Source: Fistularia commersonii | Taxonomy: Eukaryota > Chordata > Actinopteri > Syngnathiformes > Fistulariidae | Direction: 5' to 3' | Assembly (NCBI GenBank): GCA_037954325.1 | Contig: JBBMNZ010000015.1 | Span: 13,085,501-13,149,500 of the forward strand | Length of the DNA: 64,000 nt | Part shown: one piece after another, positions 27,501-38,600 of the stretch | Numbering within the stretch: position 1 is the stretch's first letter | Layout of the letters: every line of letters begins with the position of its first letter | Program-made: the position numbers and the translations under genes | The notes under the pieces: model-generated | Databases searched by the model: none | What the model was told of the DNA's origin: nothing | Seen by the model: the letters and a program-made list of their open reading frames with translations, nothing else

Positions 27501-28771
27501 AATGACAAGCATTGCTGTTTACGGCGGGTGTTGTGATGGTGCACAAAGTTACAACACCAGAATTGGAGCAATTATTATTATTATTAGTGTTATTAGTGCA
27601 TATTTAAGTTCAATCCATGTAATTCTTTAGTATCATTGTCACTCAGAAAGTCATATGTATGAATCTGCTGTTCCAGATAAATGATTGACATTATTATAAA
27701 TCAACATAGCTGCAGTTGGAGATGGCCATTAAATCTGTTTTAAGTTGCATTAAAAAGTGAATTAAAAAGCATTAAATCAGATCAGCTGATTCAGCTAATC
27801 CTGTGAAATCAGCCCCCGACAAAATGAATTACTGTCCGTGCAGCTGTGACTTTAGTTCCTTCATTAGTTATCCTTCTAAACTCGCTTTTCGGAGGGGAAC
27901 TGTCGCGTCGTAGCTTTAACGAACAGTCCGAAAACGCCGCTCCGCATTTCCCTTCTCCGGAAGAACAACGGTACATGATCAGTTCAAAAAAACGAGATCT
28001 CAGACCAGATCTGCCCCGAATTTCAGTCAACTGGCAAGTGCGGGTGGATGACAGACTTTGATTGGCAGGCGATCGACTAACAATCGACCGACGATCGCGA
28101 TCGACATATTGGGCACCCCTGGTTTATTTACCCCAACATACATCAGCTGGAACCGGATTGGTCGGTGCTATCCGGACAATAAACGGACTACGGAGACTGT
28201 CAGCTTTGCGCTTCGACTGTATTTGTTCTCGTATCGTCGCGCATTTAAAATAATCGCCTAAGTCACAAAAAAAAAAAAACACAAAAGAAACGAGCTATAT
28301 GATGAATAAGGGGATTATTTGGGCCACTAAAAAGGCACTTTTACTTTTTTAGCAGTTATTTTAAGTAGCGATGTGCAGAATTGGATAAAGATAATGTACA
28401 AAAAGGTTTTCCAACACATAGATTCTTCGCTTTCTACTCTGAATCCCATCGGCTCACATCTGTTTGCACCCAACTGACCTTTTATTCTCTCTAAGAAGTT
28501 GTTGAGGCTTTAGATGTAACCTTGCTGATTTTTTTTCATCCAACTTTCCCCGAAATCTGGCACGCCTACTGAAAGAGTGTCTCTCTGCTCTGTCGTCAGC
28601 GGCACTCGCGTTCACCTCTGGAGCGAAGACGGGCCCGAGGCCGAGGTCGTGGGTCTGGACGACAACGGTTTCCTTCACGTGCGCACTAAAGAGCAGGGCA
28701 TGGTGTCGCTGGAGCCCGACGGGAACTCCTTCGACATGCTGAAGAACCTGGTGGTCATGAAGAAACATTAG
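455..28771 (+). CDS. hlcs: holocarboxylase synthetase (biotin-protein ligase), 11 coding exons
   Basis: The enzyme activates biotin to biotinyl-AMP and attaches it to a lysine in the biotin-dependent carboxylases. Exons: 455-727, 3306-3446, 3952-4114, 5124-6139, 7753-7932, 12893-13173, 24010-24077, 24951-25111, 25363-25477, 26709-26922, 28600-28771. All introns are GT-AG and all phases close, giving about 927 aa. Residues up to about 200 are an N-terminal extension with a hydrophobic start (MFITVCYVYLW). The 1,016-nt exon 4 carries the conserved CLELENST and FASAENIPDLP segments. Exons 6-10 hold the BPL/LipA catalytic fold: the GKGRGRN nucleotide/biotin loop near 706-712 (RGGN in human), RVKWPNDIYY near 766-775, and GCGVNIANSNP. 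Exon 11 is the BPL C-terminal domain, ending GNSFDMLKNLVVMKKH. Human isoforms of 726 aa start within what is exon 3 here. The start at 455 is the first in-frame ATG of the open exon; initiation at later methionines is possible. Identity is firm; exons 1-2 are less certain than the rest. Confidence 0.93.
1811..2105 (-). repeat. dispersed repeat, antisense copy (ends GACAATAAAGTTGA when read on the minus strand)
   Basis: The block reads aatcaactttattgtcatta at the left, then a cgaaatgc motif, then a body with ggtacatgg, aatttacaagt, taggcaggagctatggacata and agttatgct. The body recurs at 48181-48480 in the same orientation. Read on the minus strand the terminal sequence is the common teleost element end ATGACAATAAAGTTGA. 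Family assignment is not possible by eye. Confidence 0.6.
2340..2905 (+). mobile_element. LINE reverse-transcriptase C-terminal fragment (RTE/Rex-like, degenerate)
   Basis: Two adjacent reading frames look like the tail of a teleost non-LTR reverse transcriptase: KVYKTVVRPAMLNGLET near 2440-2490, then REARLRWLGHVQRRDREY, RGRPKRRFMDVVREDMK and RRWIRCGDS, ending at 2876. The frame is interrupted around 2500-2620 by an A-rich insertion, a lost segment and a stop. The 3' tail (tgtggcgactcctgaaggga followed by A-rich sequence) is characteristic of this family. The copy is 5'-truncated and dead. Confidence 0.8.
3155..3205 (+). repeat. dispersed repeat end, sense copy
   Basis: The sequence gcatttgcacatgcgtcatgacaataaagttgag is the reverse complement of the repeat end at 1820-1843, with about 18 of 19 bases matching in the core. 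The two copies therefore flank the LINE fragment in inverted orientation. How far left this copy extends is unclear. Confidence 0.5.
4115..5123. other. hlcs intron 3, no recognised content
   Basis: The intron is flanked by a good donor (C|GTAAGT) and acceptor (TTTACAG). I see no repeat family, RNA gene or convincing coding exon in it. Confidence 0.5.
6285..6780. repeat. AT-rich array of interleaved direct and inverted motifs in hlcs intron 4
   Basis: Motifs of the type gattaaaaatcca / tggatttttaatc alternate with taatgaaactgcg, which occurs at about 6430, 6493 and 6580, and inverted (gcagtttcatta) at about 6361. The array is rich in GGATTA/TAATCC and can form many short hairpins. Spacing is irregular (roughly 60-90 bp), so this is not a simple satellite. 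It may be a decayed palindromic mobile element. Confidence 0.6.
7440..7490. repeat. TTTA/TTTG microsatellite
   Basis: The tract reads gtttgtttgttttatttatttatttatt and onward, a short tetranucleotide repeat in hlcs intron 4. Confidence 0.8.
7936..9111 (-). mobile_element. pogo/Tigger-like DNA transposon, internally deleted, inserted at the hlcs exon 5 donor
   Basis: The left end reads CTGTATTTTCCGCACTATAA followed by repeated ttataaggcgc units. The right end reads ttataagacgcactgttggt and closes with GGAAAATAAGG, the inverse of the left end at 9 of 11 bases. TA dinucleotides flank both sides (7934-7935 and 9112-9113), as expected of a Tc1/mariner-superfamily target duplication. Inside, on the minus strand, is the DNA-binding N-terminus of a pogo-like transposase (8911-8643). 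No catalytic DDE region is visible, so the element cannot move by itself. Confidence 0.75.
8643..8911 (-). pseudogene. pogo-like transposase N-terminal DNA-binding domain, frameshifted
   Basis: From ATG at 8911 the minus strand reads MAPFKRHAF, then loses one base near 8880. It continues in the next frame with LKAIDHAVEHGNRAAAREF and INESIVRKWKKQQGDLRQ, then RGNKARRPK, and stops at TGA (8645-8643). The HTH with VRKWKK is typical of the Brinker-type DNA-binding domain found in pogo-related transposases. The domain is otherwise complete; the catalytic half is absent. Strand, family and frameshift are read directly; the family name is from recall. Confidence 0.7.
9114..12892. other. rest of hlcs intron 5
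   Basis: This is mostly AT-rich sequence of no recognised family. A TTATTG-type repeat lies at 11447-11512 and a short CA tract at 11941-11966. A repeat-free, moderately GC-rich block at about 12080-12270 looks unlike its surroundings and is a candidate conserved noncoding element; conservation cannot be tested here. Confidence 0.45.
11447..11512. repeat. (TTATTG/TTATTA)n microsatellite
   Basis: An imperfect trinucleotide/hexanucleotide tract of ttatta and ttgtta units in hlcs intron 5. Confidence 0.85.
14265..15590 (-). mobile_element. probable hAT-like nonautonomous element
   Basis: Read on the minus strand the right end gives gcgtgggcaaactacggccc, followed by gcggtccagatac. This resembles the standard hAT (Charlie-type) terminus found across vertebrates. 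At the other end, cacgggccacaatgg near 14283 is a decayed match to the opposite terminus. The interior is AT-rich and has no transposase-like frame. A CA microsatellite at 14716-14740 sits inside. Boundaries are approximate. Confidence 0.5.
17890..18535 (+). mobile_element. LINE 3' end (teleost RTE/Rex-like), decayed
   Basis: Broken frames match the C-terminus of a common fish reverse transcriptase: LEKFRYLRVTSEERMEQEID and RRIGAASAVMQPL around 17930-18020. Further on come nucleotide matches to the segment encoding the RGRPR-like and LGIPPE-like motifs (18350-18450). It ends in a gatagatgag tail, consistent with the short-repeat 3' ends of such elements. There are multiple frameshifts and no 5' part. 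Confidence 0.7.
24487..24790. repeat. (GT)n then mixed TG/TA microsatellite in hlcs intron 7
   Basis: Pure GT from 24487 to 24557 (about 35 units) is followed by about 230 bp of alternating tgtatg, tatata and tgtg blocks. The tract ends 160 bp before exon 8. Alternating purine-pyrimidine DNA of this length can adopt non-B forms; as RNA it would be UG-rich close to a 3' splice site. Confidence 0.95.
25808..26130. mobile_element. possible short DNA-transposon (MITE-like) fragment in hlcs intron 9
   Basis: The start (tagtccctcatttattgcag, then ggctacattccagaac) resembles a dispersed vertebrate DNA element that begins with tagtccctcgtttatcgcgg. It runs to around atccgtggtattatctgtga near 26100. 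The family is not identified and the limits are approximate. There is no coding content. Confidence 0.4.
26950..27105 (-). mobile_element. RTE/Rex-like LINE tail or derived SINE, antisense
   Basis: On the minus strand this includes ctgctgtggcgaccccgaat followed by AAG-rich sequence, the same 3' tail type as the LINE at 2340-2905 (tgtggcgactcctgaaggg). The neighbouring sequence up to gcaacgccgcccccaatg is probably part of the same insertion. It lies just inside hlcs intron 10. Confidence 0.5.
27960..28125 (-). mobile_element. hAT-like element terminus
   Basis: The block gcgatcgactaacaatcgac, then cgatcgcgatcgacatattg, ends in gggcacccctgg. The reverse complement, CCAGGGGTGCCCAATATGTC, is the typical 5' terminus of vertebrate hAT elements with CGATCGCGATCGA subterminal repeats. 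The other end was not located. Confidence 0.5.
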
Positions 28772-29060
28772 GACCGCATTCAATTTAACTTGCAATTATC
28801 TCTTTTAATTCATGGGGTTAATAGTTGAAAGGTTCAACGGGTCAAAAAAATAATTTTATTTGAATTTAAGAATTTATCATTTAATATGCAGTTAATGGAT
28901 TATCAAATTTATTCATGCTCTATTATTGTTTTTCTTTTTTTTCTTTTTTTTTTTTTTTCTTTAGGAATCTAGCTTTAACATCAGTTATCGATTATGACCT
29001 GCTGGTTTTGGACCACAAATTAAAAATCATTGTGTTTAATTTGCACTTGTTTCTGGGAAC

Positions 29061-29066
29061 AATAAA
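29061..29066 (+). terminator. hlcs: hlcs poly(A) signal
   Basis: AATAAA lies 290 bases after the hlcs stop and is followed by T/GT-rich sequence (ccttttcc ... gaaggttgttttc). It is the first canonical hexamer on the plus strand after the stop. Confidence 0.7.
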
Positions 29067-30731
29067 CGTCCTTTTCCCCGATCTGAAGGTTGTTTTCTAC
29101 TCGATTTTATTCCCGCGTTAAAGTATTGACGGTGCCGTGGAAGCTTTAGGAAGTTATCTTTTAATTTCTTCCAACACATGACCGTTCGAATTGAGCAACA
29201 ATGCAGTTCTTTCATAACTTTCTAGCAAATGTTGAAGAAATGGGTCATAGAATTTATGTTGCACAAACAGGATTCAACCTTTTATTAAACATCAATAATT
29301 ATTTGGATTATTCATTTAAATATTGGTGCATTTTTCAGCTGACTCCATGTCTTTTTTGTTTTGTTTTTTGTTAAATGGAAATTTGAGCCCATTTTACATT
29401 TTACATTTTGATTCCAAGTTCAAGTTTTAAAGGACAATTAAAGTCAAAAAGGCATATTTTACTTTACATTTATCTATTATATCAAATTATGCATTGAAAG
29501 GTATCAAAGCACCTAATGAGGATTTTTAATGTAAATGCAAATATGACATACATCCCATTCGTTTATTTGATCATAAATCAAGGTTGTAGGGGTTTTTTTT
29601 TTACACAAATGGAAAATCAAGTTTTTGCATCAAGATTTCATGTGTTTTTTTTGTTGACTCTCATAGTGCGAGCGCTCAACACCACAACTGGAGCCCTGTC
29701 GAGACCCGGCCCCTAAGGATTTGTTAATTTTATACATTTTATGCCCTTTTTTTTTTTTTAAAAAAAACAATGCCAACTACTGCTCCAAAAATGCCAATTA
29801 TTCATCTGTTCTGCTTCCAGGTAAGACGTTTTAATTTACATTATCAGTGTAATTGTAATTTGCCATCAGGCTTATTCACCTGTACCGCCAAACCTCCTGA
29901 GAATTCACAACGGTTGAGATCACATGGATGCGGTTTTTGACCAAATATACCAAAAGTTGCTTTAGTTTATGAATATATTTCATTTTCACTGTACCACGTT
30001 CGTTGTCCCTCGTTTGTTTTAAATCATATGAAATGTAAAAACAATTGTCTTAAGCTAAAGTTAAGGGCGGTTGTCGTCATACTGTATTTTAAGATTAACT
30101 GGAGTGAACAAAAAGGTAAGTCAGCCTCTAAAACAGTTGTAGCGGGCGTTAGCTTGTGTCCTTAATGAATTGGTAAAATACAATACAATCTTGTGCTTTA
30201 TTCTATAATATTTAGCATTAGCTGCTAATGACTGGACCAATACCTGCTCCATGTTCCAGGTCAAACGTGGGCAACAGCAATAATATTCAACAATTTTGTC
30301 TAAGATTGATAACGGTCGAAGTGTCGATGGCAATGAAAGCAGGATGTTCCAGACGGCTTTACTTCGTCCGAGGCGTTCAGCATTTGGCATTAGGAACCTG
30401 ACAAGTCTGTATCAAAGAAGTGGTGAAATGCCACCGTATCCCCTTTTTATTGCCTAAATAAGGAATCAAATACAATAGATCTTAACGACGGTCGACCGGG
30501 AGGTTTGCCTTTGGCTCACCGAACCACAAGCAGCTGACAAAACACAAGCAAACATTTTGAGATTGAAAGTCCGTCTAAAGAACAGTTTTACTGATTTATG
30601 TGGAGTGGAGAATACTAAAGTTGTCCTTGGACATGGGCTTAGCGTGTAATTTTAATATGTTTTCCCCCGAGAAAGAAACAAACAAATAAAACTGATTGGT
30701 GGCTGGAGACATTATCTATCCATGCCCTTCA

Positions 30732-30741
30732 TTTATTTATT
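30732..30741 (-). terminator. sim2: sim2 candidate poly(A) signal
   Basis: TTTATTTATT on the plus strand gives two overlapping AATAAA hexamers on the minus strand, about 490 bases beyond the sim2 stop. A second candidate lies near 30445. Which one is used cannot be told from sequence. Confidence 0.45.
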
Positions 30742-31228
30742 AACCCTCGCCCGCTGCCACCACCTGTTTCTCTCAGCTGTGTTAGCATTAGCAATAAAAT
30801 GATTTCCCCTTTCGGTTACCTGAGGGACAGGACAGTGTATTTCCTTTTTTTCTATAAAGTTCCATTTTTCATTGAGCAAAAAGAAAAAAAAAAAAAAAAT
30901 CACAAGCTTTACCCTGATGTGACACTGCACCTACATGTAAGCTATGTTTATAATCTATTTATACATACAGATAGCTACGAGAAGCTAATGCTTGGGATTT
31001 GTAGTCCAAAATGGGGACATCATTGGAAAGTCTTTGCCACAGATTTTTGAAAGTTAAACAAAAAAAGAAGGCTGCATCGTCTCATTCTGCTTCCTCCAGG
31101 GCAGATCCAGCTTGATTTTGTCTCATAATGACAAGGAGAAAACTGGCATTTGTTTGAAAAACTAGTATAAGTTAAACCCGGAGTGCAAAACACTTTTGAA
31201 AGGGAATACCGATGACGAGTTCCCGAGG

Positions 31229-32400
31229 TCACCTCTCGTTCGCGATAATGACAGATGTACCGATGTAGTGAGGGATCTCCCTGTGGCTCCTGCGGGGCGA
31301 GCCGGAGTCTGGGCCGTCGCCGTTGCAGCTGTAAGCGGCCGCCTCTTTAGCGTGGCAGCCGTAGCCGTCTCTCACATGGGCGAGCGAGGCGAACGGCGGC
31401 GGCTTGCCCAGCACTTGACGGAAGTTAAAAGACACGTACGGCGCCTTGTTCGGAAGCCCCACCTCCACCCCCATGCCTATCCACATTTTCCTGTCCCTCT
31501 CGGCGGTCCTGGGCTCCGGCTCGGCGGCGGCGTGCAGCAGGTCGGCCTCAGGGTGTCCTCCAGCCGGGTGGCCGTAAGGGGATTCCATCATGTAGAGCAT
31601 CCTCCTCTGCTCCAACACCATCTGCACGGGAAGAGGCTGGCCAACCGACCGGGACTGTTCGTCTTTACCCGCCGCCGCCGGGCCGCCGAGCAGAGGGCCG
31701 GCCCGGGCCCGATCATCCCGAGGCCCCTCGTCACCCTTCGCATCGTGTTGGCCGTCCTGATTTGTAGATTTGCTCTCTTTGGGGAGAAGGCGACACGGGT
31801 GCGGGTAGTCCTCGGACTCCTTGCGGTCCGCCGCGTACCGCTCGTAAGGCTCTTCCTTCAGCCTGCTGGAGGAGTTCTGGTAGATCCTTTCGGGATGGTG
31901 GTGGTCGGCTGCCAGCGCGTGACCTGCAGAACACCGAGGTCACAATCTCAAGTTGATATGTTGACCCACGTCTTCTGAAGTTTAAATGGGGATTGAACAT
32001 ACTTCTGATGTACACTTTCAAAAAGGCAAATATTTAAATTCTGTGCATTCTGTCCAGCAAACAATGAATCAAAGGCATATGATCATCATAGATTTTATGT
32101 GACTTTATGATTTATATATTATTTATAGGTATAAATTCTATCCCGATTTTCCACAAACAAGGAATCAGACATAAGATCATATATTTTTTTCACGCATATT
32201 ATCTATAGATATGAGGTCTTTGTAGATTTTCCGCAAACAATGACTAAGACATGTAAATTCATCTTTTTTTTCTTGCATATTGTTCATAGATATAGAGTCT
32301 TTGTTGATGTCCTGCAAACAACGAACATTTAGGTTCATTATAGATTAGCTTTATATTTTTTTTAATAAAAATAGATTCTGTAAGATTTATATATATATAC

Positions 32401-32432
<32 letters not shown>

Positions 32433-32589
32433 GAAGAAAATATGTAAATTTCATTCAAAAGCAAATTTAACACAAATCCTATGTAGATTTAATGTAAAGA
32501 TTTAAATTCTTAGATTTTCAAATATAATAATTTAAGATAGAAATTCTACAATTCTACACGTTATGTACACGTTATGTACTTCAAGTGTG

Positions 32590-32626
<37 letters not shown>

Positions 32627-35600
32627 CCACACACTTGATACACCCATTGGGTTCCAGGGTTTCACACATTGACAATTCAACCAGCAACAAAACCACACAT
32701 ACAAACAATCGCATTACACGTTGAATCATTACTCCTAATCCGTGGGATTTTTTTTTCATCCAATGTAGATTTTTATTTGATTTCTGGCCGTTACCTAGCG
32801 ACCTCCCCCCATCTGTATGTCACCCCCACCCTCACATACCCCCCCACCCCCCTTTCGGGAACCATCGCCCCAGAGCCCCAAGGTACTATTCCATCTGTTT
32901 GTGTTTAAGGAGCAAAAGGGCACATGTTTCTGGTGTGTTTTTAAGTTCTCGGCGGGGAGCGAGGTTCTCTTTCACAGCCTCTCCATGTGCAGACCGGTGG
33001 GATAATTTGAGGGGTTCCCCCCTGACGTAAGGCAGGTTGGCGGAGACCTAGACTCGGTTTAGACCGAACATAAAGATCCGAGCTGTACACCGAGTTTTGC
33101 GTATCGATCAGCGAGACGCTCAATGAAAACAATACAATCCTTCCCCCTTCTGCAGGGGAGAAGATAACTTTGTTATCCACTCAAAAGCTTTACTTTCTCA
33201 CTCTTTTGCAACGGCGTCTTCGCTTCAGAAAGTACAAGGGAAACAGCAATAGAAAAAGGTGATTCCCTTTGAGGTCAGGGGTGATTAAGGCTGAGAGTGC
33301 TTGCAACTAATGCGCAAGTCAGTCGTCGTTTCGCAGGATTTTTTTGTTTGAGGAAAAAAAAAAAAACTGTTTCCCAACTTGTGTGGAAGACGTGGTCGTT
33401 TTTGGTTTTGCTTCCCTTTAGTCGGCCCGCTCGTGTTGTTCTTGGTTTCGTCTCTGTGAGGAGAATCCACTGCTGCGTGTAATCCGTGTTGGATTCCCGT
33501 CTTTCATTTGCAAATCGACTCTCATACAATGTATGATTGTATGGATAATTCAAATTGGCTAAAATGATTTTCCTTAAACCAATCATCTTACATGCTCTTA
33601 TATTTTGCTTTGTTTTTTCAGGTAAATTAGTTTTGTAGTGCAATGAGCCTTTCTAAAAATTTCTGCATATCTGATGCAGAGTAATTTAATATTTTGTTTA
33701 CCGTGCCATTTCATTATTTTGACTTGATTAGAGAATACCTGTGTATTTGTTGGATGCTAGGGAAGTGTCCGGGCTCATGTGGCTGCTGATGTCCCACCCG
33801 ATTGGCCCTCTGCCGTGCAGAGAGCCAATGATGTGCTGAGCCAGCTGAGAGGAGGGAACGGAGCTGCTCAGCCGGCCGGGAGAATCCTCCTGCCAGTGGT
33901 TGAAGGGGTAGCGGAGAGTCAGATTGTACGTCGAGCGGCAGGAATCCTGGCTCGCTTCGGGGCTTGAGCTGCACCTCTGTTCCCTGCAGGAGGTCAGGGG
34001 GTACGTGGATCTGTCCTTCCACAGCCCCCTCTGTTGGGAGCAGTTGGGCTGCACTCCATAAAAAAACAGAAAGAGTTCAAAATCACACTTCTGCACGATT
34101 TTACAAAACAAACCAGTTGTTAGTGTAGCTGAGTTGTCTTTCAGTTCCTTGTCTGCATTGTTGAGAAACTCTTTGTTGGGATACATCACATTGTTAAATT
34201 GTCAAAACCTGAAACGTCATAGCAGGTCTTACTTGAGGATAAGGAACTGCTGGAGGTTTGGTCTTCAGCTTCACCGCTTTGGTCCTAAACTGCCTACGGT
34301 GGTCCTGAGAGGAAGTAAAACCGATTCCAGGCTTGACGGCTCGACGCTGGTCTTCGGACAATTGCAAGTCCTTGCCCTCAACGTTGCTGTGCGAGAGCAG
34401 AAACACACATGGTATGTCCACGAATTGGAGGCTCCACGTGGAAAATTGTAGGGAAAAAAGGGCAGCGGCTCACGTGAGAACATGGTTTACGCTGACGATA
34501 CAGTGAGGTCTGGAGGAGCGACTGTTGTGGACGATGGTGGCGTAACTCTGCACCCACACCCAGCCGCCATGTTTGGATAACATACGGTAGTACTTAGTGG
34601 TGACCTGACCCTTCACCAGTACTGCAAGGAACACAAAGATCAGGAGCGAAAGATAATAACGTCACACTTTAGTTCCCCACACATACGCGTTTGCGTCGGC
34701 GGTCTGATACAGCATACAACCTTTCTATAAACAAAAAAGGTCCATACTGGGCTGTTTTGCTACAGAATCTCAGAGAGCAGACAGATGTGATGTTGTGGGG
34801 ACACAACCTTTCAAAAGGTATCTATATCGACCAACTCGCTGGGTTTGGACCTTCCACCATGTCATTTTTGGCACTGGTGGTTGAAATCCAGCAGCCAGTG
34901 AAGTCAGGGAACTGTCATGGGTTTTCTCTTGACTGAACTTGTCGCATCAGATGGTGTTAAAACTGACACAGTGGTTAGTGGTTGTAGACCTCACATGGAT
35001 GACTTGAAGATACAGATCCTCTCACATGAATCCCAATAACAATGGAATGATGCGCCTCCAGGGACCTTCCCAGACATACTGTGGTACCACAATGCATTCC
35101 TCATGTAGTCAGGGAGAAAGAACCCCCGAAGGCCCCGGTCTGCCGGTGTCTTAATGTGGTCTTTATATTCAACGGTGGACTCTGTCAAACTAAAAAAAGC
35201 TGTGACCCTGACAATCACAGTCCATCGGGAGCTCCTGACCATGTTGAGATAGGATCATGGCTCTTACTGGAGGAATTACCCTTTTTTTTCGGTCTTGCAG
35301 CATGTTGTGAACTGCACTGGGGCGACCTCATTTGCTTAATGCCCAGATGGGGAGGTATGATTTCGACCTGAAGTAAATGAGTCTGAAAAATATACCTAAT
35401 GTAAATATACCTAATGACACAAGAACCTCTGCAGGTCTGTCAGGGCCATCGAAAACCATTTGGCATGCCGGGCTCTTTGCTTTTTCTGAGTTCTGCTGGA
35501 GTTTTACATCCAAATAAACTAGGACTCTTCCCTTCGGATAATAGACATGCAGACAACCAGAGAAATGTTTTATTGATTAACATGTGAATCCACCCTTTGG

Positions 35601-38600
35601 AACAGCAAAAACCCAAGATGAGTTGTTTGACCAATCCTGGTACCAAACCTCAATTATCCTTTCTGCAAAGTTGGAGCGATTTATAAACACATTAGCGTTT
35701 ACGGTGTGTAAGAGGGTACACATGATTTTTACAATTTACTGAGAGGTTAGGGTTACTCGTGGCCACGATAATAAACGAAATAATCCGTGGTTGTAGCCAA
35801 ATGCAAAAAGTAATCGCCATCTGCTTGATGACTTCTGTCAATTGGGGGAACATCTCCTGTTCCAATGATTCGGTTGAAGTTGTTGTGAAAATCTGGAAGG
35901 TTTACAAAGACAAGTAAACCGCTCCGACATGCAGAATTTCTGTGCACGTCTATTGCAGCCCCTGAAGATCACATTTCACTAATGTGCTACTGTGAGAAGC
36001 TTAACTAACGATTGTTATAAACACATCAAGGAAGAGCGAACATTAGAAACAATGAATAGACCATTTCCTCCAATGACTTGTATGCTTCATGCCAAAGACT
36101 CACGTAGGTGGTGAGCGTAGCGTAGATGCAGCACGTCACAGGCGTGGACGTGGTGGTAGAGAGTTTTCTCTATCAGGTCCTGCGGCTCATAGCCGACCAG
36201 TTCCGCCACCCTGGCTCCAGCGGGAGGGGGAAGAGCAGACGCAACAGTGAGGGGTGGATTTGGACATTTCTGAGCCAAGGCGCTGCGGTCAAATGCCTCC
36301 CTTACCTCGAGTCCAGGAAGATGAGTTTGAAATCCAGGCTGGCACGGAACATGAACATATTGCTGTGAAGTTTGACCTCTGTGATGCCGCTGGGGGGCAG
36401 GGAGTGTCCCACGGCCACCAGGCCCACAGTCTGATAGCAGGACTCATACAGGGGAATGTCCATGATGTACTGACGCACCTTCAAATAGCCACTGCAGTGG
36501 ATGACCTGGAAAGGGGCGGCGTGGCACACAGGGTTAGAGCCATCGTTGGAATTGAACATTCCCGGTTCTATTCCGGGCTCCTCTCAGTGTGACGAAGTGT
36601 TGTTGAGCAAAACGCTGAACCCCTAACTGCTCCCATGGCGCCACTAGATGGCTGCTGACTACTCATGGTTCATCCATGATGGGTGAAATGCAGAAGTGAA
36701 TTTCCCGCAAGGGATTCACAAAATTATAATGAAATATAAATAAAAATTAAAAAAATATAAAAAAAGATTAAAGAAAAAAGATACCTCCACATACTTCTAT
36801 CTGATGGGCCAATATCTACCTGTCAACACAATCTCCACTAACTAACAGAGGATGGTAGTTTTTTCAAATCAGCTCCCCAATTTGTCCCAAAAAAAGGACA
36901 TTATATTCTCTTAGATACATAATTTACACGTTTAAACTAAAACAGACTTTGTTTAGACGGTAGTCTCACTTGTTATTTTGTCAATAAGTGTTACCCCAAC
37001 CCTTATTTGTGACACATAAATTGTACTGTAAAGTAACGTTTACCCAACTGCTAATACAGTTGGGTAAAAGTTACTTTACAGCACTTTATAGTTATACATT
37101 AAATAGCTTTGTAATTGCACAACCAGAGGCCGGAAAACTACCAAAAATATCAAAATTTCTATCTTCACCTGGCTGTTATCATCAATGCTAGGTCCACAGA
37201 GATAAGTCAGTGGTTGTGATTTCAGGATCATGTGAACACAAAATTAAGAAAACACAAATTCCCTACCTTTCCTGTGAGAGAATTGTGGAAATTCATTCAT
37301 TATCTATACGACTGATGCCGAAGTCATGGGAGTGGAGCGTAACTCAGCTACCATCAGGCGAGAGACGGGACCTCCACGTCAACATATAACCATTCACTCA
37401 CTCATTCATACATCTGGGCAACTTTGGTGCTCCATGCACGTTTTGGGGCTTTATGAGCAAACAGGACACGTGAAATCCACGTAGAAAGGCCCCAAAACTT
37501 GTCAGTTCAAAAGTATGAGCACATTGAATCACTCGCAAGAGACACAAAGATGCACTAAGTGAATCTACATTTTAAATATGGTGGTTGGGGAAAGGCAGAA
37601 TGCAAGTAGGCCCTGAGCGACCCTCACCTTGTACCCTCCACATGTGAGGCCTGCGTTGCGTTTGGCAAGGACGCACTTCATCCTCAGGAAGAAGGAGCGC
37701 TCTATTTCATACTCTGTCAAACAAGCGCAGAATAAAGCAGCGTGAACCAGACAAATTACTCAATAATCCCCTCCAACACAATAATTTCAGTATATAAAGA
37801 CAAAACTGACGCTAAAATTCTGCCAAGTAGTAAGAAAACGGGAGTGGTATATTTAATCTGCACTTGACATATAAATACCTTTTCCTTCCCAGAAGCACCA
37901 GGAAATCTTTAAGACAAGCAAAACATACTTTAGAGGCCCTTTTTTGGGATAAAAAAAAAAGTTGCCCACACATGCTGTCTCAAGAAAAATGGAACAAAAA
38001 CACTGAAAATTACTTAAAGTGTGTGATCTCTTTCTTGGATACTGTTAAAAAAAAAAAAAAAAAAAATCTGTGAGACGTGCAAATAATTGCCCAAATACTA
38101 GCCGCGCTCACATCAGCGGAAATAAAATATAGTGGAGTTTCTATAAAATCTTTCACCGCAAGATGGATTTTGCTGGATGTGTCCATTGATAGGTAATACA
38201 ATCCTTACAAGAGTTACCTGGGGAGAAGTGATGGTGGGGCGGCTGGTGGAGGCCCAGCACTGACGTCATCTCATCGTGGTCCGACGGGTGGATGTACTCG
38301 AATATACTGTTCCCAGTCAGCTCCACCTGTGGCACAGACACTTTTCGGCATTTGTCCGAGGAAGGGACGAGGGGATCGGGAGCGACCAATCGAAATGGGA
38401 TGGCAAAATGGGAATTTTCGCAATATTGAAGGAGCACGTTTTCGCCAGTTCGGAAAATACCCGATGGATTAAACGTCGGACCTTGAGGTCTCCTATGAGG
38501 TTTTCTTTCGCGAAGGTTAAAACTCCAGAGGTCCCTCATCAGTAGCAGGGCGGTCTTACCTGAGAAAGTCCCAGATGTACGGAGGCAGTTTCGGAGATGT

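Larger units (their letters stand above)
28772..31228. other. convergent intergenic region between hlcs and sim2
   Basis: The region holds the 3' UTRs of both genes and about 1.5 kb of AT-rich sequence between their poly(A) signals. Poly-T tracts occur at 28935-28960 and 29745-29760, and a poly-A tract at 30882-30899. No gene, RNA or known repeat was recognised. Confidence 0.6.

Noticed and set aside
31196..31978. A 260-residue plus-strand frame opposite the sim2 last exon
   Set aside because: It is the antisense of sim2 exon 11, whose minus-strand frame closes with the upstream exons and ends in the conserved SIM C-terminus.
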